From Clostridia bacterium (lineage in GTDB: Bacteria > Bacillota > Clostridia > Christensenellales > Aristaeellaceae): DNA of 42,884 nt. How positions within the stretch are numbered: the first letter of the stretch is position 1; each line of letters opens with the position of its first letter. The stretch covers positions 1-42,884 of the forward strand of contig JAFRFY010000080.1 of NCBI GenBank assembly GCA_017434085.1, read 5' to 3'. A program made the position numbers and the translations under genes. Shown piece after piece: positions 23,539-30,873 of the stretch. The notes below the pieces were generated by a model. It made no database searches. It saw nothing but the letters and a program-made list of their open reading frames with translations, and had not been told where the DNA came from.

Positions 23539-24909
23539 ATGATTCAGTTTCCGAAGGACTTTCTGTGGGGCGTGGCCTGCGCCTCCTTCCAGTGCGAGGG
23601 CGCGTGGGACGCGGACGGCAAGGGCCCCAGCATCTGGGATGACTTCTGCCACGAGATCGGCGGCAACCACGTCAAGCACGGCGACACCGGCGACGTGGCC
23701 TGCGACTGCTACCACCGCGCCAAGGAGGACGTGGCGCTGATGAAGGCGCTGAACGTCCGGGCCTACCGCTTCTCCGTGAGCTGGCCCCGGATCATACCGG
23801 ACGGCGACGGCGCGATCAACCCCCTGGGCTTCAAATTCTACGACGAGCTGGTTAATGAGCTCATCTCAAACGGCATCCGCCCGCTGATCACGTTGTACCA
23901 CTGGGACCTCCCCAGCGCTCTGCAGCACAAGGGCGGCTGGCTCAACCGGGACATCGTGGCCGCCTTTGAGCGCTACGCCCGCGTGGTGGCGGAGCACTTC
24001 AAGGGCCGCGTGGACTGCTTCATGACCCTGAACGAGCCCCAGTGCGCCGCCTACCTGGGCTACGGCAACGGCCTCCACGCCCCCGGCTGGAAGCTGGGCG
24101 ACGCCGACGTGGCCCGCGCGCTGCACCACATGGCGCTGGCCCACAGCGCCGCCCAGCGCGCCATCAAGGCCGTGGACCCCGGCATATCCGTGGGCGTGGT
24201 GTCCTGCGGCGGGCTGTGCTATCCCCGCAACGACACCCCCGCCGGGCGCGAGGCCGCCCGCAAGGCCACCTTCGATCTCGGCCATCCCTACTGGGCCATG
24301 ACCTTCAGCATCTTCCTGGACGATCTGATCCTCAAACGCTACGACGACTCCGCCATCCCCGCGGTGCGCGCCTTCGCAGACAGCATCCCCGCGGGCGACT
24401 GGGAGCTGATGGAGACGCCGGACTTCATCGGCATGAACATCTACAACGCCCGCCCGGTGGACGACGACGCCAGGCAGGTGCGGGAGCCCGTGGGCAGCCC
24501 GCGCACCGCCACCGACTGGCCCGTCACCCCGGAGGCGCTGTACTACGGCCCGATGAACGTCTACAAGCGCTACGGCCTGCCGATCTGGATCACCGAGGAC
24601 GGCCTGTCCAACCACGACATGCTCTACCTGGACGGCAAGGTGCACGACCCCAAGCGCATCGAGTTTTTGCACCGCTACCTCACCTGCCTGGCGCAGGCCG
24701 TCGCGGAGGGCGTGCCGGTGAAGGCCTACCTGCACTGGAGCTTCCTGGACAACTTCGAGTGGAGCGACGGCTACGACCAGCGCTTCGGCATCGTGTACGT
24801 GGATTACGCCACCCTGCGCCGCGTGCCCAAGGATTCCGCCTGGTGGTACGCCGACGTGATCGCCACCAACGGCGACAGCCTCAACGGTATCCCGAAGTAT
24901 TATTATTAA
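23539..24909 (+). CDS. GH1 family beta-glucosidase
   Basis: The 456-residue protein is a full-length family 1 glycoside hydrolase. It starts with the family's FPKDFLWGVACASFQCEG, has the acid/base glutamate in TLNEPQ and the nucleophile in WITEDGL (usually ITENG), and ends with the aglycone-side WSFLDNFEWSDGYDQRFGIVYVD. There is no signal peptide, so it acts on imported beta-glucosides or related disaccharides in the cytoplasm. The RBS GGAGGG precedes the ATG at 23539. It stands alone between its own promoter and a terminator. The exact sugar preference cannot be told from sequence alone. Confidence 0.94.
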   Translation: MIQFPKDFLWGVACASFQCEGAWDADGKGPSIWDDFCHEIGGNHVKHGDTGDVACDCYHRAKEDVALMKALNVRAYRFSVSWPRIIPDGDGAINPLGFKFYDELVNELISNGIRPLITLYHWDLPSALQHKGGWLNRDIVAAFERYARVVAEHFKGRVDCFMTLNEPQCAAYLGYGNGLHAPGWKLGDADVARALHHMALAHSAAQRAIKAVDPGISVGVVSCGGLCYPRNDTPAGREAARKATFDLGHPYWAMTFSIFLDDLILKRYDDSAIPAVRAFADSIPAGDWELMETPDFIGMNIYNARPVDDDARQVREPVGSPRTATDWPVTPEALYYGPMNVYKRYGLPIWITEDGLSNHDMLYLDGKVHDPKRIEFLHRYLTCLAQAVAEGVPVKAYLHWSFLDNFEWSDGYDQRFGIVYVDYATLRRVPKDSAWWYADVIATNGDSLNGIPKYYY

Positions 24910-24916
24910 AAACAGA

Positions 24917-24935
24917 GGCGCCCTTTCCGGGCGCC
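24917..24935 (+). terminator. Terminator of the GH1 gene
   Basis: A 7-bp GC stem (GGCGCCC and complement) with loop TTTCC, followed by CCCGCTTTTA, eight bases after the stop codon. It may also serve the converging hsp20 gene. Confidence 0.75.
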
Positions 24936-24956
24936 CCCGCTTTTACATGGGGTTGA

Positions 24957-25424
24957 TCAACCGTTGATCTCGATGGTATGGGCTTCGGGCTTCTCCTCCG
25001 GCGCGCACTTGGGCAGCTCCAGCGTCAGCACGCCGTCCTGGAACCGGGCGGTGATGCCGTCCTCCTGGATGCCCTCCACGTTGAAGGCGCGGCTCATGCT
25101 GCCGCAGCGGCGCTCGCGGTAGACGTACTTGCTCTCCTCGTCCTTCTGCTCGCTGCGCTCGTCGTAGTTGGCGGAGATGGTCAGCACGCCGTCGTTGACC
25201 TCCACCTTCAGATCGTCCTTCTTCATGCCGGGCACGTCCGCCTCCAGCACGAATTTGTCGCCCTCGTCCTTCACGTCCACCTTCATCTGGCGCTGGGCGG
25301 CCATCAGGCCGAAGCCGTCGCCGAAGAACGGGCGGAAGAAGTCGTTGGCAAAGTCCTCAAAGTAGCCGCGGTTTTCGCGGTTGGCCAGATGGTTACCGGC
25401 GCGATAAGGCATCATATTGAACAT
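24957..25424 (-). CDS. Hsp20-family small heat-shock protein
   Basis: The 155-residue protein has an N-terminal segment rich in Phe (FEDFANDFFRPFFGDGFG) and an alpha-crystallin domain at about 45-145: KVDVKDEGDKFVLEADVPGM, VNDGVLTISANY, and the A-x-x-x-n-GVLTL motif in ARFQDGVLTLELPK. Such proteins form oligomers that hold unfolding proteins. The start at 25424 follows a good GGAGG; an upstream ATG at 25517 lies in the promoter. The promoter overlaps a CtsR-like box. Confidence 0.94.
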   Translation of the reverse strand: MFNMMPYRAGNHLANRENRGYFEDFANDFFRPFFGDGFGLMAAQRQMKVDVKDEGDKFVLEADVPGMKKDDLKVEVNDGVLTISANYDERSEQKDEESKYVYRERRCGSMSRAFNVEGIQEDGITARFQDGVLTLELPKCAPEEKPEAHTIEING

Positions 25425-25506
25425 AATCCCGACCTCCTTGAATGCTTTATATCTATTATGAACGGCGGCTCCGCGTTCTATCCGCGTCGTCCTGCCGACA
25501 GTTATT

Positions 25507-25535
25507 ATTATAGTCAAAGGTCAAAGTAAGTCAAT
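25507..25535 (-). promoter_or_regulatory. hsp20 promoter overlapped by a CtsR-like operator
   Basis: On the minus strand TTGACT (25529-25534) and TATAAT (25507-25512) are 16 bp apart. On the plus strand the same bases carry AGTCAAA, GGTCAAA, three bases, then AGTCAAT (25512-25535). The last two half-sites with a 3-bp gap fit the CtsR consensus RGTCAAA-NAN-RGTCAAA with small deviations, and the first is an extra abutting half-site. Confidence 0.75.
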
Positions 25536-25612
25536 ACCCTTTTGCGCGAATTTACTTGATTTTCACATTGCATTCGTTGCGTTTTTTTTATCAGTGTTTG
25601 CGCTGTGAATTC

Positions 25613-25641
25613 TTGACAAATTCCCACAATATGTATAAAAT
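25613..25641 (+). promoter_or_regulatory. Promoter of the lactaldehyde reductase gene
   Basis: A perfect TTGACA (25613-25618) and TAAAAT (25636-25641) are 17 bp apart. Transcription would begin near 25648, leaving a leader of about 50 bases. Confidence 0.75.
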
Positions 25642-25696
25642 AATGGGCGGAGGTCAGAATGATGACCGATCAGAAATTGCAAAGGAGTGCATACCC

Positions 25697-26842
25697 ATGG
25701 CTGTCAATCGCTTTGTACTGAACGCTATTTCCTATCACGGCAAGGGCGCGATCCAGGAGATCCCCGGCATCGTGAAATCCCGCGGCTTCAAGAAGGCCTT
25801 CGTCGCCTCCGACCCCGACCTGGTGAAGTTCGGCGTCACTTCCAAGGTCACCGATCTTTTGAAGGCCAACGGCATCGACTTTGAACTGTATTCCAACATC
25901 AAGCCCAACCCCACCATCGAAAACGTGCAGGGCGGCGTCGAGGCCTTCAAGAAGAGCGGCGCGGACTTCATGATCACCATCGGCGGCGGCTCCTCCATGG
26001 ACACCGGCAAGGCCATCGGCATCATCATCAACAACCCCGAGTTCGCCGACGTCCGCTCGCTGGAGGGCGTGGCTCCCACCAAAAAGCGCACCGTGTTCAC
26101 CATCGCCGTGCCCACCACCGGCGGCACCGGCGCCGAGAGCACCATCAACTACGTCATCACCGACGTGCAGAAGGTCCGCAAGTTCGTGTGCGTGGACCCC
26201 AACGACATCCCCGACGTCGCCGTGGTCGATCCCGACATGATGTCCTCCATGCCCCGCGGCCTGACCGCCTCCACCGGCATGGACGCGCTGACCCACGCCA
26301 TCGAGGGCTACACCACCAAGGGCGCGTGGGAGCTGTCCGACTGCCTGGACCTCGAGTCCATCCAGCTGATCGGCAAGAGCCTGCGCAAGGCCGTCAACAA
26401 CGATCCCGAGGGCCGCGAGGGCATGGCCCTGGCCCAGTACGTGACCGCCATGGCCTACTCCAACGTCGGCCTGGGCATCGCGCACTCCATGGCCCACACC
26501 CTGGGCGCGCTGTATGACACCCCCCACGGCGTGGCCTGCGCCATGATGCTGCCCATCGTGATGGAGTTCAACCAGGAGTACACCGGCGAGAAGTTCAAGA
26601 ACATCGCCGAGGCCCTGAGCGTGGACACCACCGGCATGGACCAGCCCACCTACCGCAAGGCCGCCATCGACGCCGTGCGCCAGCTGTCCGTGGACGTGGG
26701 CATCCCCACCAAGCTGGAGAAGCTCCGCGAGGAGGACCTGGACTTCCTGGCCCAGTCCGCCGCCGCCGACGCCTGCACCCCCGGCAACCCCCGCGAGGCC
26801 ACCCTCGACGACTACAAGGCCATGTTCCGCAAGCTGATGTAA
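25697..26842 (+). CDS. fucO: Iron-containing alcohol dehydrogenase, lactaldehyde reductase type (FucO-like)
   Basis: The 381-residue protein matches E. coli FucO in length (382) and long stretches: ITIGGGSSMDTGKAIGI, NPEFADVRSLEGVAPT, PTTGGTGAESTINYVITD, FVCVDPNDIPDVAVVD, and the metal-binding GMDALTHAIEGY, AHSMAHTLGALYDTPHG and TPGNPREATLDD. FucO reduces L-lactaldehyde, formed from fucose or rhamnose, to 1,2-propanediol using NADH. AAAGGAG precedes the ATG at 25697. It stands alone here. The rhamnose mutarotase-like gene at 1349 makes a role in deoxysugar breakdown plausible, though other short-chain aldehydes are possible substrates. Confidence 0.88.
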   Translation: MAVNRFVLNAISYHGKGAIQEIPGIVKSRGFKKAFVASDPDLVKFGVTSKVTDLLKANGIDFELYSNIKPNPTIENVQGGVEAFKKSGADFMITIGGGSSMDTGKAIGIIINNPEFADVRSLEGVAPTKKRTVFTIAVPTTGGTGAESTINYVITDVQKVRKFVCVDPNDIPDVAVVDPDMMSSMPRGLTASTGMDALTHAIEGYTTKGAWELSDCLDLESIQLIGKSLRKAVNNDPEGREGMALAQYVTAMAYSNVGLGIAHSMAHTLGALYDTPHGVACAMMLPIVMEFNQEYTGEKFKNIAEALSVDTTGMDQPTYRKAAIDAVRQLSVDVGIPTKLEKLREEDLDFLAQSAAADACTPGNPREATLDDYKAMFRKLM

Positions 26843-26859
26843 GCCATTCTATCAAACGG

Positions 26860-26886
26860 TCAGGGACGGCTTGAAGCCGTCCCTGA
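26860..26886 (+). terminator. Terminator of the fucO-like gene
   Basis: An 11-bp stem (TCAGGGACGGC and complement) with loop TTGAA, followed by TTATTTGTTTTT, 17 bases after the stop codon. Confidence 0.9.
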
Positions 26887-26911
26887 TTATTTGTTTTTAG
26901 CCCGCATTTGG

Positions 26912-26940
26912 TTGAAGGTTAACGTTATCCATGTTATAAT
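26912..26940 (+). promoter_or_regulatory. Promoter of the diguanylate cyclase gene
   Basis: TTGAAG (26912-26917) and a perfect TATAAT (26935-26940) are 17 bp apart. The spacer holds a near-palindrome, GGTTAACGTTATCC, containing the same TAACGTTA octamer found at the start site of the sugar operon promoter. Confidence 0.7.
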
Positions 26941-27002
26941 GGTTATAAAAATGTGACAATTTGATTTGTTATCACTTAAAGCTATGGATCGGAGGCTTGC
27001 GC

Positions 27003-28382
27003 ATGAAGCATTGGATACAGAGGATCCGGGAGGAGGGGCTGTCCCTGCGGCTCACGTTCCTGCTGATGCTGTGCGTCTCCATGGGCATCACCGCCGCGCT
27101 GCTGTTCATGACGTACCACACGATCCACACCTTCCACGCCCTGTCCGACGCCACGGACGCCTACATCGACCTGCAGGACGCGGCGGACAGCCTGTTGAAG
27201 GCGTCGGACTACCTCACCGAGGAGGCCCAGTGCTATACGGTGCTTGGAAAGCGCGCGCATCTGGACAACTATTTCACCGAATCGCTGGTGACCCGCCAGC
27301 GGGAGCGCGCCATCGAGATCATGGAGGCGCGCCAGCCGGATTCCGACGCGCTCACGGAGCTCAACAACGCCATGAGCCAGTCCGTATCGCTGATGGACCG
27401 GGAATACTACGCCATGGCGCTGGTGCTCTCGGCCCAGGGGGACGCGGACATCCCGGAGCCCATGCGGGGCGTCAAGCTGATCGAGGCGCACCGTCAGCTC
27501 TCCGCTGATAATAAGATGGCCCTCGCCCGGGAGATGATGCACGACGACGCCTACTATAATCAAAAAAAGGCCATACGCGCCCACCTCAACCAGTGCATCG
27601 ACGATCTAAAGAGCGACACCCACGGCACGCAGGACCACATGGAGTCCAACATGCACGCCGACCTGGTGTGGATGACCATCATGATCGTCATACAGTCCCT
27701 CACGCTGGTACTGCTGCTGTGGCTGACCACCAGCCTGGGCATCAACCCGCTGATCCGGGCGGTGGACCACATCAAGCACGACCAGAAGCTGCCCATCATG
27801 GGCGCGCACGAGTTCCGCTATCTCGCCGGCACCTACAACCAGATGTACGCCGCCTACAAGCGCAGCATCGACAACCTGTCCTACAAGGCCTCCCACGACG
27901 AGCTGACCGGCGTGTACAACCGCGCGGGCTTCGACCTGATCAAGCACAGCGTGGACCTCTCCTCCACCGTGTTTTTGCTGTTCGACGCGGACAGGTTCAA
28001 AAATATCAACGACAGCCAGGGCCACCAGATGGGCGACGACGCGCTGATCAAGATCGCCTCGGTGCTCAAGCGGAACTTCCGCTCCGACGACTACGTGTGC
28101 CGCATCGGCGGCGACGAATTCATGGTGCTGATGGTGCACGTCAGCCGCCAGGTGCAGCCCCTGATCGAGCACAAGGTTATACAGATCAACCAGGACCTGT
28201 CCGACACCGGGGACGGCCTGCCGCCCATCTCCGTGAGCGTGGGCGTGTCCCTGTGCCGCGACCACGGCGACCCCCAGACGATGTTCCACGAGGCGGACAT
28301 CGCGCTGTACTACGTCAAGGAGCACGGCCGCAACGGCTGCTGCTTCTACAGCCCCGAAATGCAGGATAAGCGGGTTCTGTGA
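27003..28382 (+). CDS. Membrane diguanylate cyclase (GGDEF)
   Basis: The 459-residue protein has a first membrane segment at about 14-36, an extracellular helical sensor of some 185 residues, a second segment at about 222-244 and a short HAMP-like linker. The C-terminal GGDEF domain is intact: SYKASHDELTGVYNRAGFD, FDADRFKNINDSQGHQMGDD, the signature RIGGDEF and a product-binding RxxD (RSDD) five residues before it. It should make c-di-GMP from two GTP and be subject to product inhibition. GGAGG precedes the ATG at 27003. The stop at 28380-28382 abuts the broken end of the decayed EAL gene on the other strand. Confidence 0.92.
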   Translation: MKHWIQRIREEGLSLRLTFLLMLCVSMGITAALLFMTYHTIHTFHALSDATDAYIDLQDAADSLLKASDYLTEEAQCYTVLGKRAHLDNYFTESLVTRQRERAIEIMEARQPDSDALTELNNAMSQSVSLMDREYYAMALVLSAQGDADIPEPMRGVKLIEAHRQLSADNKMALAREMMHDDAYYNQKKAIRAHLNQCIDDLKSDTHGTQDHMESNMHADLVWMTIMIVIQSLTLVLLLWLTTSLGINPLIRAVDHIKHDQKLPIMGAHEFRYLAGTYNQMYAAYKRSIDNLSYKASHDELTGVYNRAGFDLIKHSVDLSSTVFLLFDADRFKNINDSQGHQMGDDALIKIASVLKRNFRSDDYVCRIGGDEFMVLMVHVSRQVQPLIEHKVIQINQDLSDTGDGLPPISVSVGVSLCRDHGDPQTMFHEADIALYYVKEHGRNGCCFYSPEMQDKRVL

Positions 28383-30187
28383 TCAGCTCGATCATGCGGG
28401 TGTCGCGGTTTTCCTCGAAGGCGCTGCTGACGAAGCTCATGTCCAGCTTGAGCGCGTCGATGGGCATGCTGGACAGCATCCCCAGCGAGGAATACCCGGT
28501 GCCGAAGTCGTCCATCGCTATGCGAAAGCCCATGCCCACGCCCCGCAGCTCCCGCACCATGGACAGCACGTGCTCGGAGTCGCCGGTGTAGGCGGATTAG
28601 GTGATCTCCAGTATCATGTCGTCCGCGGTGAGGCCGTAGTCGTTGAGTATCTCCCGGAAGATGCCCTTGAGGTTGGGCGTCAGCATGTCCACGCGGGACA
28701 CGTTCACCGACACGGGCAGCGCGACGTCGAGGCGGTCCTTCCATTCCCGGATGCGCGCGGCGGTCTCCCGCCAGACGAAGCGGTCCAGCTCCAGTATGAG
28801 GCCGTTGTCCTCCAATAGCGGTATGAAGTCGTCCGGGGTGATGATGCCCAGCTCGGGGTGATTCCACCGCACCAGCGCCTCGGCGCTCACCAGCACGGGC
28901 GTCTCCGGGCGGATGTCGTACTTGGGCTGGTAGTACACCGTGAAGCGGTCGTTCTCAAGCGACGGCCAGAAATCCTCCAGCAGGCGCTCCCGGTAGAGCT
29001 CCCGCTCCCGCATCTCGCTGTCGTACCAGCCGATGGTATCGACGTAGTTCCCCTTGACGTTGTCCGCCGCGATCTTGGCGTAATCGAAGCGCCGCTCGAT
29101 GTCGATCTCCTTGTCCGCTTTGGCGTAGATGCCCAGGCGCAGCCGCACGCGGTTGGAGGTCTTTTCGTCGTCCTTGAGCGCCTGGGATACCCGGTCGAGG
29201 ATGTCGTCATAGCGCTCCCGGTGGGGGCAGTAGAGCAGGAAGGTGTCCGCGCAGCGGCGGCAGCCCACGCCCTTGATCTCGCGGACGATCTGCCGGATGC
29301 GCTCGCCGATGCGCCCGAGCACGCTGTCGCCGTAGGCCTTGCCGTAGCGCTCGTTGAGGATGTGGAAGCGGTTCACGTCCAGCACCACGGCGTCCATGGC
29401 CATGTCGTGGTAATGCTGGTCGTACATCTTGACGTAGCGCAGGAAGTAGTCGATGTTGAACAGCCGGGTCAGGCTGTCGCGCTCGGTGGACTGTATGATG
29501 TTGCGGTTCTCGGACAGCTCGATGCAGCGGCGCACCCGGGCGCGCACGATCTCCCAACTGGGGTAGGGCTTGGGGATGAAGTCCATGGCCCCCAGGCGCA
29601 GGCAGTCCACCTCGGCGGTCTGGTCGGCGGTGAGCACGATCACCGGCAGCTTGGAGTAACCCGGGTCCTCCTTCATGATGCGCAGCACTTCCCTGCCGTT
29701 CATGCCGGGCATCTGGAGGTCCAGCAGCATCAGCGACAGGTCGTCCACGCCGGCCTTGACCACCTCCAGCGCCTCCTCGCCGTCGGAGGCGTAGAGTATA
29801 TCGTACTCGTCCTGGAGCGCGGCCCCCAGCATCATCTGGTTGACCGGCTCGCCCTCCACGGTCAGCACCTTCTTGACCACGCTGACGATGACCTGCTCGT
29901 CGCCGGAGGGGGCCTTCTGCTTCACCGCCTCCTCGGCGTCGTCCCGCGTCACCGCGCCCAGGCCCTTCAAAAGCTGCTTTTCCTCGTACATCAGGGCGTC
30001 GGCGCGCTCGAACACGTCGTGGAAGCGGGCGTCCTCCCCGGGGCTTGAAGTGGGAAGCGCCGCCGGACACCACCGCGCCGCCGGTGTTGATGTGGTCCAC
30101 GGACCGGTCGTGCAGCGCCCGGGTGAGCTCCCGGTGGATGGGGTATTCCCTGCCCCGCACGATCACCACGAATTCGTCGCCGCCCAC
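28383..30187 (-). pseudogene. Decayed GGDEF-REC-GGDEF-EAL signalling gene
   Basis: Read from high to low coordinates, the remnant contains: the second half of a GGDEF domain (GGDEFVVIVRGREYPIHREL) starting abruptly at 30187; a frameshift near 30045 in a CCCCGGGG run; a receiver domain with an altered acidic pocket (LTVEGEPVNQ) but phospho-Asp and Lys regions present (LMLLDLQMPGMNG, FIPKPY); a second degenerate GGDEF domain (RRCADTFLL); and an EAL domain (VSAEALVRW, VSVNVSRVD). In the EAL domain a TAA at 28597-28599 replaces the catalytic-loop glutamate after MILEIT. The frame continues past the stop (MDDFGTGYSSLG, ALKLDMSFV) until MIELI, where homology ends at the junction with the diguanylate cyclase. 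Probably not functional as an EAL enzyme. Confidence 0.85.
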
Positions 30188-30822
30188 ACGACGACGGACA
30201 GCCCGAAGCGCTTCTCCTTGTCCTGGCGCAGTATCCTTCTAAAGTACCAGAATCCCAGCACGCTCCACACGGCGAACAGGAAATAGGTCTCCCGTGCGAT
30301 GGTCCCCCGCGATACCAGGTTGGACACCAGCAGGTACGCGCCGAAGACGACCATGAGGCCCAGGCCCGCGCGCCCGACCCACATCTCCCGCCGGTCCTTC
30401 ATCTTCCGCGCCAGATGCGCTGCGGCCCCGGAGACGAAGCCGTAGACCAGCGTCGCGCCGATGGTGGTGACGTCCACGATCCAGCCCGTGGCCGTCCTGC
30501 CCAGCAGCGGCACCAGGCAGGACACCGCCGCCACCGCCATGACCGCCCGGGCGGGCACGCCGCGGTCGTTGACCCCGGAGAGCGCCTCCGGCAGCAGCCT
30601 GTCCTTCGCCATGGCGTACAGAAGCCGGCTCAGCGCGGAGGTATTGCCGATCAGGCTGGTGATCACCAGCGCCAGCCCGAGCACGCTGCCCGCCGGACCG
30701 GCCTGCGCCAGGTACGTGTTGGCGGTCACCACCAGCGACCCCCAGCCCACGCTGGTGCCTATCGCAAAGGCCCACGCCCCCATCGGGGACAGGTGCCTGG
30801 TCAATCCCTGCGCCCTGTTCAT
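30163..30822 (-). pseudogene. APC-family permease remnant with internal deletion, possibly the 5' part of the same decayed gene
   Basis: This 219-residue frame begins like a full APC amino-acid permease (GAWAFAIGTSVGWGSLVVTANTYL) but jumps after the second membrane segment (SVLGLALVI) directly to sequence normally found near TM8 (TSLIGNTSALSRLLYAMAKDRLLP). About 200 residues of transporter core are therefore missing in frame. Its C-terminus, RQDKEKRFGLSVVVW, then runs into bases that encode the GGDEF motif in another frame (30187). The start at 30822 has AGGTGAT upstream and is probably original. Such a short protein cannot form a normal APC transporter. The ancestral gene may have been a permease fused to cyclic-di-GMP domains. 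Confidence 0.8.
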
Positions 30823-30873
30823 AGCATCACCTCAGCCGCGCGATCCTTCGGTAGCGTCTTTAACGGGTCCATT

